A DNA stretch of 64,000 bases. Source: Beijerinckia mobilis. GTDB taxonomy: Bacteria; Pseudomonadota; Alphaproteobacteria; Rhizobiales; Beijerinckiaceae. Positions 11,516 to 19,669 of this stretch are shown one piece after another. The stretch lies in NCBI RefSeq assembly GCF_000745425.1, contig NZ_JQJH01000003.1, positions 265,120 to 329,119 of the forward strand, given 5' to 3'. The number at the start of each line of letters is the position of its first letter. Position 1 is the first letter of the stretch. The notes beneath the pieces are model-generated. The model had not been told where the DNA came from and made no database searches. It saw only the letters and a program-made list of their open reading frames with translations. Position numbers and translations under genes: made by a program.

Positions 11516-11725
11516 TTATATCACTTCCCTCATGTAGGAATGCTCAAGGTAACAGCTGCGGCAGCGCGTGCTGCAATACATGCCGGTCCGATCGCTATAA
11601 AAGGTATTGCGACCGCGTTTTATCTTTTCAAAACTATAAGCGAAAATCAGAACGATGACCGCCCAGGCAAAGCCTATGAAATTCAAAATCAAGGCGGCTT
11701 TAAATAGCTTATTCAATAAATACAT
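11516..11725 (-). CDS. Small single-pass membrane protein, unknown function
   Basis: A 69-residue frame with a hydrophobic segment (ALILNFIGFAWAVIVLIFAY, about residues 11-30) followed by a basic tail holding three cysteines (MYCSTRCRSCY). I chose the ATG at 11725 because GAGG lies upstream at a normal distance and the frame before it is the structured leader at 11731-11799. It is on the same strand as the YeeE/YedE pair and 131 bases downstream, so it could be the third gene of that operon. I do not recognise the family. Confidence 0.5.
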   Translation of the reverse strand: MYLLNKLFKAALILNFIGFAWAVIVLIFAYSFEKIKRGRNTFYSDRTGMYCSTRCRSCYLEHSYMREVI

Positions 11726-11730
11726 CTGAA

Positions 11731-11799
11731 AACCTCGAAAGGTTGCTGCAGCGGCAGCGGCCTTGATCACCAATGCGATTGCGTTAGTGCCGCTGCAGC
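11731..11799 (-). promoter_or_regulatory. Structured leader: two stacked inverted repeats over a ribosome site
   Basis: Read on the minus strand, a perfect 12-bp inverted repeat (GCTGCAGCGGCA / TGCCGCTGCAGC, arms 11788-11799 and 11745-11756) is followed at once by a tight AACCT-TTCG-AGGTT hairpin (11731-11744). That hairpin contains the GAGG Shine-Dalgarno sequence of the small membrane gene starting at 11725. Folding would hide the ribosome site. Control of translation is an inference from this layout. Confidence 0.5.
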
Positions 11800-11856
11800 C
11801 GAGAACGTGTCGGATCAATCCGAAATCGTTCTCCATCCTATGCCGGGACTAAACAG

Positions 11857-12285
11857 CTAACCTTTCTTGAAGAATCGGTCATGCAGCACCATGCCGGTGA
11901 CCATGGCAAGAACGAAGAGCGCTGTCTGCCAGAGGCCCTGCGACAGCGACGCGATGGCCGGGCCAGGGCAGAAGCCGGCGAGACCCCAGCCGATTCCGAA
12001 GAGTGCGGAGCCGATGATCAGCGGGCTGTCGATTCGCTTGCTCGTCGGTAAATAGAAGGTCCATTCAAAGACTGGATGCTGCATGCGCTTTGCGAGCGTC
12101 ACACCGCAAAAGGCGACGACAACGGCCCCCCCGAGAACGAAGGCAAGCGTCGGATCCCAGGCGCCGAAAATGTCGAGAAAACCCTGGACGCGCACCGGAT
12201 TGAGCATGCCCGAAAGTGACAGCCCGAAACCGAAGATGAGGCCACATAGGAGGGCGGTCGCGATCCGTATGATCTGATTATTCAT
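11857..12285 (-). CDS. YeeE/YedE family sulfur-transport membrane protein, second half
   Basis: A 142-residue protein of the YeeE/YedE (TsuA-like) family. The start [13 protein letters not shown] overlaps the stop of the upstream partner (ATGA), which indicates translational coupling. It shows [21 protein letters not shown] and a conserved Cys in [17 protein letters not shown]. This Gly-Cys-Pro loop is the family's proposed thiosulfate/sulfur relay site. Single-chain homologues of about 350 residues contain both halves; here they are two proteins, as in many Hyphomicrobiales. The likely role is import of thiosulfate or another sulfur species across the inner membrane. Confidence 0.88.
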   Translation of the reverse strand: MNNQIIRIATALLCGLIFGFGLSLSGMLNPVRVQGFLDIFGAWDPTLAFVLGGAVVVAFCGVTLAKRMQHPVFEWTFYLPTSKRIDSPLIIGSALFGIGWGLAGFCPGPAIASLSQGLWQTALFVLAMVTGMVLHDRFFKKG

Positions 12286-12692
12286 AGGCTGAACTTTCTC
12301 AAAAGGGTGACGGTGATGACGCCCGCGACAAGGAAGGTGACGACGGCGGCGAAGGAGCGCGGTGATAGGCGCGCGAGCCCCAGCACGCCATGGCCGCTCG
12401 TGCAGCCGGAGCCAAGGCGGGTGCCAAAACCGACCAGAAGCCCGGCGGCGATCAGAAGCGGCCAAGGGGCGGTAATCGTGATTACAGGCGGATGGCCGAA
12501 AACCATGGTGTACAGCACCGGCCCGAGAATCAGTCCGAGAATGAAGGCGCCATTGGTGGGCAGTTGGTCCCCAGCCAGCAGGCGTCCGAGAATGCCGCTG
12601 ATGCCCGCGATGCGCCCGTTGAGCAGCAACAGCAGGGCGGCTGCAAGTCCGATGAAAAGGCCGCCGGCCAAGCCTAGCCAATAAGAACTCAT
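12282..12692 (-). CDS. YeeE/YedE family sulfur-transport membrane protein, first half
   Basis: A 136-residue membrane protein starting [21 protein letters not shown], with the family motif [20 protein letters not shown] holding the conserved Cys and His. With its partner at 11857-12285 it forms the pseudo-symmetric halves of a YeeE/YedE transporter. The start at 12692 leaves out an upstream stretch that does not look like protein. Repeat family 1 lies in the upstream region. No BigR-type regulator or persulfide dioxygenase lies nearby, so regulation is not visible. Confidence 0.88.
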   Translation of the reverse strand: MSSYWLGLAGGLFIGLAAALLLLLNGRIAGISGILGRLLAGDQLPTNGAFILGLILGPVLYTMVFGHPPVITITAPWPLLIAAGLLVGFGTRLGSGCTSGHGVLGLARLSPRSFAAVVTFLVAGVITVTLLRKFSL

Positions 12693-12803
12693 GCAAAATC
12701 CCTCGTGCTTTGGATAAGCGCCTGTACCCGAACCCCCAATGGAATTCGGGTCGTGTTCTTGCAAATCATTCCATCCCGGGGATTTGCAAGAGTGTACCGT
12801 ATT

Positions 12804-12917
12804 ATACCAAGTCTCACTGATCCCAACCTGTTGGGATCAGTGAGGTTCGGCGGAAAGCCGCCGCCCCGCAGTCGCGGGGATCAGTCTCAATGAGTCATGC
12901 TCATTGAGACTGGGCAT
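12804..12917. repeat. Repeat family 1, copy A: multi-hairpin palindromic element
   Basis: The element begins ATACCAAGTCTCA and ends near CTGGGCAT. It folds as consecutive stems: a perfect 14-bp stem CTCACTGATCCCAA/TTGGGATCAGTGAG with loop CCTG, a CGGC/GCCG stem around GGAAA, CCCCGC/GCGGGG around AGTC, and a perfect 12-bp stem AGTCTCAATGAG/CTCATTGAGACT with loop TCATG. It lies between the YeeE/YedE genes and the flippase gene. Blocks of it recur at 61165-61256 and 62404-62540. Confidence 0.85.
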
Positions 12918-12951
12918 TAATTCTATTCTACCGGGAAATCTCTACGCGTGC

Positions 12952-14370
12952 CTATGCGCGTATACGGGCTTTGATGATGCCGCGGAGCCCCGCAAAATCG
13001 AAGCCCAGCGTCACCACAGCAAAGACGGCGAGCCCCAGACAAGTCTGTAATGCGAGGGTCGTAAGACCTGGTTCGCGGCCGCGCAATGGCAAAAGGACGC
13101 TGGCCATGAGGCCGGTGGCGAGCAGGGCAATGAGGACATCGCGCCAATGTGGCCATTGTGGCCGTGTGACACCGGCGAAACAGACGAGAGAGACCATGGC
13201 TGCCAGCATCGCTCCAGCTTGAGCGATGGCCAGACTCGATGCATCCGGATTGCGCGGCAGGACATAGACGAGAATCGGATCGACGATACAGGCGATCACC
13301 GCCGCGGCGATGAGTGGCATCGTACGTTTCTCGATCTGGAAGATCGGGGTGATGGCGAATTGAATGAGCGCCGAACAGAACAAGCCCGTCAGCATCAACG
13401 GTAGAAGCAGGGCAAACGGGCCGCGAAATTCCGCCGGCACAAGAATGGTCTCAATCGATGGAAGCGTGAGCCAGAGGCCTGTGCAGGAGGCGAGAACCAC
13501 CGAAAAAATGATGGCAATATTGGTGGCTAGGCGCTGACGTCCACGATGCGGGCCGAGCAATTCATGGGCTGCGACCGCAATCTGGAACAGAACCACATCG
13601 AGTGCCGAACCGATCGCCTGGATCGCCTTGGCGCCGAAATCGAAGGCGAGAGAAAATTGGCCGGTCTCCGAAAAGCCGTACAAAATCGCGATCAGCGACC
13701 GGTTGGCGAGAGGAATGGAGAGATAGAGCAGATTGGCGCAGACGATCGGCAGGCTGTAACGCACGACCATGCTGGCGGTGGCGAATTGCGGTAGCGCCTT
13801 ACCGCCATCAATGTCGTCATGAGGCAAGGCGCCTTGCGCGGCAAGCACAGCGGCGCAAAGGCTGAGCGCCGCGCCGATCAAGGTCAGAATGGCCGAATTG
13901 TACCAGAAGGCTGCGCCGCCCATCAGAACGGCGCCGAGCAGGCTCTTGATCAGGACCAGCTGGACATAATGGTTGTTCTGGAAACGTGCCCGGGCGAGAG
14001 CAGCATGGTAATCGAACAGGCCGTTGGCGACGGCAATGAACAAAGCCAGCGCGATGAAGGAATTGGAGAGGGTAAAACGGATCCCGGAAAGCATCAGAAG
14101 CGTGCCGCCGACCCCGATGCCGCATCCGAGCAGGCGGAAGGAGACTTCCAGCGTCGGCCGAAGATCGGGCATTTCGCGCTGTGATTTCTGTGAATAGAAA
14201 CGCGTCGCGCCGAGTCGTATCCAGTCGAAGAAAGCAGTCTGTACGGCGATAGCCGTCGCATGGGTCAAAGCGAAACGGCCATATTCCTCTGGCCCGAGAA
14301 ATTTCGCGATCAACAGGCCGACCGCGAAATTGAAGAGGATATTGCATAAAAAGGCGAGAAAAACGCTCAT
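12952..14370 (-). CDS. Polysaccharide-export flippase-like membrane protein (Wzx/MATE-type)
   Basis: A 472-residue protein with about 12-14 hydrophobic helices. The N-terminus FNFAVGLLIAKFLGPEEYGRFAL is the hallmark of the Wzx/lipopolysaccharide-biosynthesis flippase family (PF01943/PF13440). Such proteins move lipid-linked sugar units across the inner membrane. No glycosyltransferase or polymerase genes adjoin it, so its glycan is unknown. The first helix begins almost at the start codon, as in relatives. Repeat family 1 copies flank it on both sides. Confidence 0.82.
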   Translation of the reverse strand: MSVFLAFLCNILFNFAVGLLIAKFLGPEEYGRFALTHATAIAVQTAFFDWIRLGATRFYSQKSQREMPDLRPTLEVSFRLLGCGIGVGGTLLMLSGIRFTLSNSFIALALFIAVANGLFDYHAALARARFQNNHYVQLVLIKSLLGAVLMGGAAFWYNSAILTLIGAALSLCAAVLAAQGALPHDDIDGGKALPQFATASMVVRYSLPIVCANLLYLSIPLANRSLIAILYGFSETGQFSLAFDFGAKAIQAIGSALDVVLFQIAVAAHELLGPHRGRQRLATNIAIIFSVVLASCTGLWLTLPSIETILVPAEFRGPFALLLPLMLTGLFCSALIQFAITPIFQIEKRTMPLIAAAVIACIVDPILVYVLPRNPDASSLAIAQAGAMLAAMVSLVCFAGVTRPQWPHWRDVLIALLATGLMASVLLPLRGREPGLTTLALQTCLGLAVFAVVTLGFDFAGLRGIIKARIRA

Positions 14371-14524
14371 GAACCGGGAAAAACCGAACTGGGCCTGAGA
14401 AGATTCGTGGCGGCTGAAGCAAGCACGCGGGGCTTACCGCGTTCCGCCGGGACTACCATTTTCGTTTCTGGCACAGGATCATGAAATCCAAAAATCGGCA
14501 TTTCGGGGGTCATCTCGGCAAATA

Positions 14525-14580
14525 ATACCAAATCTCGATAAGCACGCCCCCCCGAGAGTCGGATTTCCGAGATTTGGTAT
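14525..14580. repeat. Repeat family 1, short copy B: 13-bp perfect inverted repeat
   Basis: ATACCAAATCTCG at 14525-14537 is exactly mirrored by CGAGATTTGGTAT at 14568-14580, around a G/C-rich middle. The ends match the ATACCAA/TTGGTAT ends of the longer copies. It sits between the TiaS-like gene and the flippase gene. Confidence 0.8.
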
Positions 14581-14598
14581 GAGCCGATGATTGAGCTG

Positions 14599-15330
14599 TT
14601 ATTCGGCAATGTCGGCGTCGCGCGGCTTTTTGCCAGGGGCTGTCCAGGAGCCGTTTTCGAGTGAAACCGGTACAATGGGGCGGCCGCCCCACAGGCGTGG
14701 GCTCAGCCAGCCGTTGGTGGTGATCATCGCACGCGCGGGCGGAACGCTGGCATCCTGATCGAGTGCTACTGGAAGCAGCCCATGGGCGATCAGGGCTTCG
14801 ACGCTTACCGGGTCGGGCAGGCGGCGCAAACCGTTGAATTCCAGGAAGCGGCCAGACCAGCCATAAGCTGTCAGGGCAACGGCGGCGAGCGCGCCGATGA
14901 CGCCGTCCTCGGTGCCGCCAAGACCTTCGAGATGAATGCCTGCCTCGGCGGCCGTCGTCCGCGCCTGCTGCTGTGTGACGATATCCTGCGTGCAGGCCAG
15001 GCCAAAGGCAATCACGGCTGGCGTGCAATGATCCGGAACGGTCACACAGAGGCCTGGATCGCTTCCGGGGCTTGCGAGAAGTTTGATATGCTCCCTGGCG
15101 CGTTGGGTGACGTCTGGTATTTGCGCCTCATTGTCGAGATCGACGGCGACGCAGGCCGGGCTGTTGTGGGATGTATAGGGAATGCGGGCATCAACCAGAA
15201 GCTGGTGCCGCAAAACACCCCAAAGGCGCACGCCCGCCGGGAGCTTTTTTTCGAACATGCGGGCAAGGCGTCCGGTGCCGATCGGCGCGCCCAGCACGTC
15301 CGTATCGTCGATGCCGATCAACAAACGCAT
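14599..15330 (-). CDS. TiaS-like GIDDTD-domain protein (short bacterial form)
   Basis: A 243-residue protein beginning MRLLIGIDDTD, the phosphate-binding signature of the TCKD kinase domain of archaeal tRNA-Ile2 agmatinylcytidine synthetase (TiaS, COG1571). A SHNSPACVAVDLD stretch corresponds to the conserved region after it, and the middle (AGIHLEGLGGTEDGVIGALA) continues the homology. The OB-fold and Zn-ribbon RNA-binding domains of true TiaS are absent, so tRNA modification is doubtful. I chose ATG 15330; upstream codons are not conserved-looking. It lies 25 bases after a periplasmic binding protein gene and near a TonB receptor on the same strand, which suggests a role tied to uptake. The function is unknown. 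Confidence 0.7.
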   Translation of the reverse strand: MRLLIGIDDTDVLGAPIGTGRLARMFEKKLPAGVRLWGVLRHQLLVDARIPYTSHNSPACVAVDLDNEAQIPDVTQRAREHIKLLASPGSDPGLCVTVPDHCTPAVIAFGLACTQDIVTQQQARTTAAEAGIHLEGLGGTEDGVIGALAAVALTAYGWSGRFLEFNGLRRLPDPVSVEALIAHGLLPVALDQDASVPPARAMITTNGWLSPRLWGGRPIVPVSLENGSWTAPGKKPRDADIAE

Positions 15331-15355
15331 GATGCGTGTTTCCAATATGCTTTGT

Positions 15356-16387
15356 TCAATGCAGGAGTTGCTCGATCTCTTTATCGCTGGGATCGCTGCC
15401 AAAGAAAAGCCGAAGGAATGCACGTGTATCCGCTATCCGATCGAAAGGAAGCCGGTCCGGATAGAGACTATGGGCGAGCCATTGGATGCCGAGTGCACGC
15501 ATGACGCTCGGCGGCCTGTCGAGCCAGTTGAAAGGAAAATGCGGCACGATGGTGATATGTTCCTTTTGGACGGCCTCGACATGCCGCCAGTTGGGGTCAG
15601 CTGCAACCGCCCGGCCGAAATCGGGATCCTGGACCAGAAGCAGATCCGGCCGCTCGGCGATGATCTGTTCCAGCGTGACACGGTCCATGCCCATATGGGT
15701 CGTCTGCTCGCAATGATGAACGGCCTCACCGCCGGCAAGGATGACGGGCTCGATGTGAAAGGATGTATCGCATTCCGTGGCGAGACCGTCGGGCGATTCC
15801 GCATAATAGACGCGGATTTTCTTATCCGCAGACAGGCTTCCGACGGCGTCTTTCACACCGGCCAGCGCGGCTTCGATATAGGCGGCGAGTTTTTCCGCGC
15901 GTTCTTCACGGTGCAACAAGGTTCCAAGGAACCGCAAGGCTGCGGGATAACCGGCAAGCGTATTCATTTCAACGAAGAGGACAGGCAATCCGGTTCCGCT
16001 GAACTGGCGTAGCGTGCGATCCGTATCGCCCATTGGATCGATCCAGGCGAGAATGACGTCTGGATGCAGAGCCATGACTTCTTCAGGGTTGAGCGAACGG
16101 CCGCGTCCGGGCATGCCGCCCAGCACGGGCAGCGCGCGCAGCGAAGGGTCGAGAAAAGGCTTGGCGGATTCGGAGATGGGGAAATTGGTCGCGGCGAGCA
16201 GATCGGGCGCCAGCGCGTAGAGCAGCACCGTCAAGGGATAGGAAGCGGAAAAGACCTTGTCGATCTTGTCCGGAACGATGACCTCGCGGCCTTTCATGTC
16301 GGTGATGGTGCGCGCCTGTGTTGTGGTGCAAAGGCCGAGAAGCACAATGACGAGGCTTATCAACGTGCGTGCAAGGAGTTTTGTCAT
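15356..16387 (-). CDS. ABC transporter periplasmic substrate-binding protein (TroA/BtuF-like fold)
   Basis: A 343-residue secreted protein. The signal peptide is MTKLLARTLISLVIVLLGLC and ends around TQA. Mature features of the class-III binding-protein family include TDMKGREVIVPDKIDKVF, the hinge-helix region LNPEEVMALHPDVILAW and VLFVEMNTL. Family members bind metal chelates, cobalamin, haem or oxyanions such as molybdate. No permease or ATPase gene is adjacent, so it must use an ABC transporter encoded elsewhere. It shares strand and close spacing with the TonB receptor upstream and the TiaS-like gene downstream. Confidence 0.87.
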   Translation of the reverse strand: MTKLLARTLISLVIVLLGLCTTTQARTITDMKGREVIVPDKIDKVFSASYPLTVLLYALAPDLLAATNFPISESAKPFLDPSLRALPVLGGMPGRGRSLNPEEVMALHPDVILAWIDPMGDTDRTLRQFSGTGLPVLFVEMNTLAGYPAALRFLGTLLHREERAEKLAAYIEAALAGVKDAVGSLSADKKIRVYYAESPDGLATECDTSFHIEPVILAGGEAVHHCEQTTHMGMDRVTLEQIIAERPDLLLVQDPDFGRAVAADPNWRHVEAVQKEHITIVPHFPFNWLDRPPSVMRALGIQWLAHSLYPDRLPFDRIADTRAFLRLFFGSDPSDKEIEQLLH

Positions 16388-16530
16388 GCGGCATCATCAT
16401 CCATAATTGTGTATGTGATGGACAGATGCGCTCATGTCCCCATTTTTGCGGAACACAAGGCTCTGCCCGATAGGATGTTGGCCATGTCGAACGATGGAAC
16501 CTGTCGCGATGCGTCGGCACAGCCCGGATT

Positions 16531-18762
16531 CTAGAACGAAATCACCAATTCACCGCCATAAGTGGCGCCCCAGGCTGGATAGCCATAGACGGTTTGATAT
16601 TTTCTGTCGGTGATGTTGCGTCCATAAACCGATATGCGCGTATCAGAGAGTCCCAGCTTGAAGCCATAGCTGCAGCTCAGATCGATGACCACGGCATCGC
16701 CGACCTGATGATAGCCGCCATCCGCCGAATTGAAATTCGACAGATAGGGTGAAAAATAATTCAGGGCGACAGTACCACTGAAACTGTCCCAGGATTGTGT
16801 CAGTGTGAAATTGACGATATCGCGCGCCAATGTCGCTCCATAGACGGCGATGGAGGAGCTCGAAGCCTGTCCAAGATGCATCCAGCTCGCGCGATAGGTC
16901 ATCGGGCCGAGATCATTTGGATTGGCATAGTCCTTTCCGAACCAATCCGTCGGCAGCACGGTGCCATGGGCCAGCAGTTCGAAACCACTGCGATGCGTAT
17001 CTGATTGCGACCAAATTGCGGTCTGATAGCCGTTGATTGTCTGGTAGCTCGTCGGAGTCTTGTCGTTGGCGACATGAACGTCAAAATAGTTGAAACCCGG
17101 TTGGAAATAGGGAGCAATCGGCGCGTCTATTCCAACCTCCCATTTGTTCTGGGTTTCGGGACTAAGTGTCGTGCCATTGGTCGTGATCACGGTCATTGGC
17201 AATCCGGCCTGTTCCGTATGAGAATAACGCGCGGTGGCCAGCAATTGCGGCAAGACTTTCCACGCACCGCCAGCCGCATAATTGAGTGCCAGCGGCAGTT
17301 GCCGATTGTAGAAATAGGAATAGGTCGTAGTGCCGGAGCTGGAACTCGTTCCTTTTCCGCTGCCCGTGCCGTTACCGGCCCCAGTGCCTCCACCTGTTCC
17401 GGAGCCTGAGCCTGAACCGCTTCCCGAACTGTTGTTTCCGCTGCCGCTTCCCATATTATAAAGATCAATGCCTTGATTGATGGTGCGATCATCAACCCGC
17501 GCGGAAGCGTCGAGTGTCAGGGCATCGTTGAAAAACTTGTGTTCGAGATTACCGTAGCCGCTCAAAATTGATTCGGAATGTGCATAGCCGGAGTAGAACA
17601 GCTGACCATTTGGTGAATCATAGGTGAGATATTGTGTGCCGAGCTGCAGCAATGTATCGCCCAAATTGACATTGTGCCGCATATTGACATTGAAGATGTA
17701 TGTTCTGTCAAAATTTGATGTAATTGTATTATTGTTGTAGCTCGCCTGGATGTTATTGGCGGAGACAAGATTATAGGAAAGCACCAGCGTGGTCGAATTG
17801 ATCGCGTCCCAGGTGAACAGAGAGTTCGATGTCGCGACCAATGTGTCTATCGGCGAGTAGGACCATTGCTGCGCGACGAGCGTCGCGGTGTTCTCGCCTG
17901 CGGTCGCACGCTGGAATCCATAGCGCGCGTGATCCTGAAAGATCGAGAAATCGGTCCTGAAGCCGCCGTTGATGACACCGCCCGTCACCTGCGACGATTG
18001 CGTGTCGTTCCAGGCATTATAGCCGGAAGGACCATTGCTTTTACGATAGGCCAACAGACCGGAGACATAGGCGCTCGGCTCGTTCGGTCCGTCGATGAAA
18101 GTGGTGCCGGCATAACCTGAACTCGTAAAGGTCCCGAAATTTTCGACCCGCGCGCGAAATTGACCTTCGGTTCTTGCCGGTCTGTGTGTGCGGATGACGA
18201 TGAAACCGCTGTTCAGCGCCCCCGAGGCGGAATCGATATTGGTCATCGGCCCGAGCGTGAGCGCGGTTGGGTCACGGATGATATCGACCTGTTCGATGGC
18301 TGCGACAGGCAAGCTCTGCAGGACACGGCCTGCTGTTGCCAGAGGCATATAGGCGCCGTCGATAATGAAACCGTAATTGGAATCGCCACGAATTTGAAGA
18401 TTATTGGAGAGTTTACGGCCTTGGTAGGTTGGCAGGACGCCGGTCGCGTGACTCAAGAGATCGTAAATATCCCGAGGCTTCAGGTTTTCGATATCCGCAC
18501 GTGTGAAGGTTTCTGTATGCGGCCGGCTGCTTGGAGCGACGCGAGCGAGATTGCTTGTGCTATCCGGCTTGAGATCGGTACGGCTGAAGGGACCATTATC
18601 CGTAGTTGCTTCGATGGTAATGGGATCGATATTGACCGATGATGTCTGAGCGACCGAGCCCAAGGGAAACAAGATCACAAAGCTCGTGGTAAAGATCGAA
18701 AATCGGAAGTATTCCTGCCCTCCGCGGTACGCTAGCCTGCCCATGCTCCTCGCTTCCTTCAT
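16531..18762 (-). CDS. TonB-dependent outer-membrane receptor with a Gly/Ser-rich loop
   Basis: A 743-residue receptor. A signal peptide precedes VAQTSSVNIDPITIEATT, which stands where a TonB box is expected. The plug domain shows TRADIENLKPRDIYDLLSHA and LQIRGDSNYGFIIDGAYMP. The barrel ends in the terminal Phe required by the BAM machinery, after VYGRNITDRKYQTVYGYP. A low-complexity stretch of Gly, Ser and Thr at about residues 436-480 interrupts the barrel, probably in an extracellular loop. The start may be 18762 or the ATG at 18744. The receptor, the binding protein and the TiaS-like gene probably form one uptake operon. The ligand is unknown. Confidence 0.9.
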   Translation of the reverse strand: MKEARSMGRLAYRGGQEYFRFSIFTTSFVILFPLGSVAQTSSVNIDPITIEATTDNGPFSRTDLKPDSTSNLARVAPSSRPHTETFTRADIENLKPRDIYDLLSHATGVLPTYQGRKLSNNLQIRGDSNYGFIIDGAYMPLATAGRVLQSLPVAAIEQVDIIRDPTALTLGPMTNIDSASGALNSGFIVIRTHRPARTEGQFRARVENFGTFTSSGYAGTTFIDGPNEPSAYVSGLLAYRKSNGPSGYNAWNDTQSSQVTGGVINGGFRTDFSIFQDHARYGFQRATAGENTATLVAQQWSYSPIDTLVATSNSLFTWDAINSTTLVLSYNLVSANNIQASYNNNTITSNFDRTYIFNVNMRHNVNLGDTLLQLGTQYLTYDSPNGQLFYSGYAHSESILSGYGNLEHKFFNDALTLDASARVDDRTINQGIDLYNMGSGSGNNSSGSGSGSGSGTGGGTGAGNGTGSGKGTSSSSGTTTYSYFYNRQLPLALNYAAGGAWKVLPQLLATARYSHTEQAGLPMTVITTNGTTLSPETQNKWEVGIDAPIAPYFQPGFNYFDVHVANDKTPTSYQTINGYQTAIWSQSDTHRSGFELLAHGTVLPTDWFGKDYANPNDLGPMTYRASWMHLGQASSSSIAVYGATLARDIVNFTLTQSWDSFSGTVALNYFSPYLSNFNSADGGYHQVGDAVVIDLSCSYGFKLGLSDTRISVYGRNITDRKYQTVYGYPAWGATYGGELVISF

Positions 18763-19193
18763 TGCCTTCGCTCGAAGGAAGCATCTTCACGAAATGAAGA
18801 ATGCGCTTGCTGCTTCCGTCAAGCTTTGGCTAGCTTATATATCTAAAGATATAGCTTTGGAAGGGCATTCACGTGACAAAATTCCGCGAGGAATTTCGCG
18901 CCAGAATCGACGGAAATGCGGGCAGGGCATCACCCGATTCATCGGATGCGGGAGCGATGCTTACTGGTTCCGTCAACGCGTTGAATTTTTCAGAAAACGG
19001 CATCCGCTTCCCAGTTTGATACTATATGGGGTTGGCCGCATTGTCCTTCCGTCCAGGAAGCAAGGAAGGACTTATTTCCGTTTGTCAGCGCGGTGTTCGG
19101 GGGGGGGGCTTCACGGTTTGAATGAGGATTCAAATTGCGTGAAAAGCTTTTGTTCTCCTTGAAAGAACTGTTTCGGAACCGTCCAAAAATGCT
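18763..19193. other. Divergence region upstream of the TonB receptor
   Basis: About 430 bases with no convincing gene. It holds the palindrome at 18838-18853, a flanking 8-base direct repeat AGCTTTGG (18822-18829 and 18853-18860), and a run of nine or more G near 19100. It presumably carries the receptor promoter. I see no cobalamin-riboswitch motif here. Confidence 0.4.
18838..18853. promoter_or_regulatory. Palindromic operator candidate upstream of the TonB receptor
   Basis: TATATCT-AA-AGATATA is a perfect 7-bp inverted repeat about 80 bases upstream of the receptor start. It sits in an AT-rich patch (TTATATAT to the left) in otherwise GC-rich DNA. The AT-rich TATATA halves loosely recall ModE/Mo-box sites, but the spacing and flanks do not match well enough for a firm call. 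Confidence 0.4.
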
Positions 19194-19406
19194 CTAAAAA
19201 TCGCTGGCGATTCCGTTTTTTTCCCAATCGCCATAGCGGACCGGTTCGGGGCCATCTCGTCCATTGATTTCCTTGGGAACTGGCTGCCGCTGCGCATCCT
19301 GAAGCGCTCGCCTCTCCGCCGCTTCCGCCAATGCCCGTTTGGCGGCGTCCGAGAGGATTTTTTTCGGCGGTTCGGCTTCATGTCCGGATGGCTTATCGGA
19401 GCTCAT
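19194..19406 (-). CDS. Succinate dehydrogenase assembly factor 4 family (DUF1674)
   Basis: A 70-residue protein ending PEPVRYGDWEKNGIASDF, the diagnostic C-terminus of the DUF1674/SdhAF4 family, which protects or chaperones flavinylated SdhA during complex II assembly. The N-terminal half is charged and helical (DAAKRALAEAAERRAL), as usual. ATG 19406 is preceded by AAAGGA at a good distance; the longer frame upstream looks random. It is transcribed away from rsmB, a neighbourhood seen in related genomes. Confidence 0.88.
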   Translation of the reverse strand: MSSDKPSGHEAEPPKKILSDAAKRALAEAAERRALQDAQRQPVPKEINGRDGPEPVRYGDWEKNGIASDF

Positions 19407-19669
19407 GTCTGGTCCTTTCACAGGGCTGTTGGATCGTCCGATGACGGGTTCGAATTCCAATCCTGGAAATTTGTATTTTCAAGGACATATCAGCAAGGAC
19501 ATATCGGATTGTCCAAGGGTCGCCAAGCGCCATTTCCGGCTATTGCCGCATCAAGCCGGAGAGAGGAAACACCTTTGGGAAATAATTCGATGCGTTTACA
19601 GACATTCTGAACATCCATTCCTGAACCCAAGCGGCGAGTGGGGCTCCGGCCTCAAGGAACGAGAGAAGC

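Noticed and set aside
18763..19193. Possible cobalamin riboswitch before the TonB receptor
   Set aside because: No B12-box-like sequence was found. The ligand is left open.
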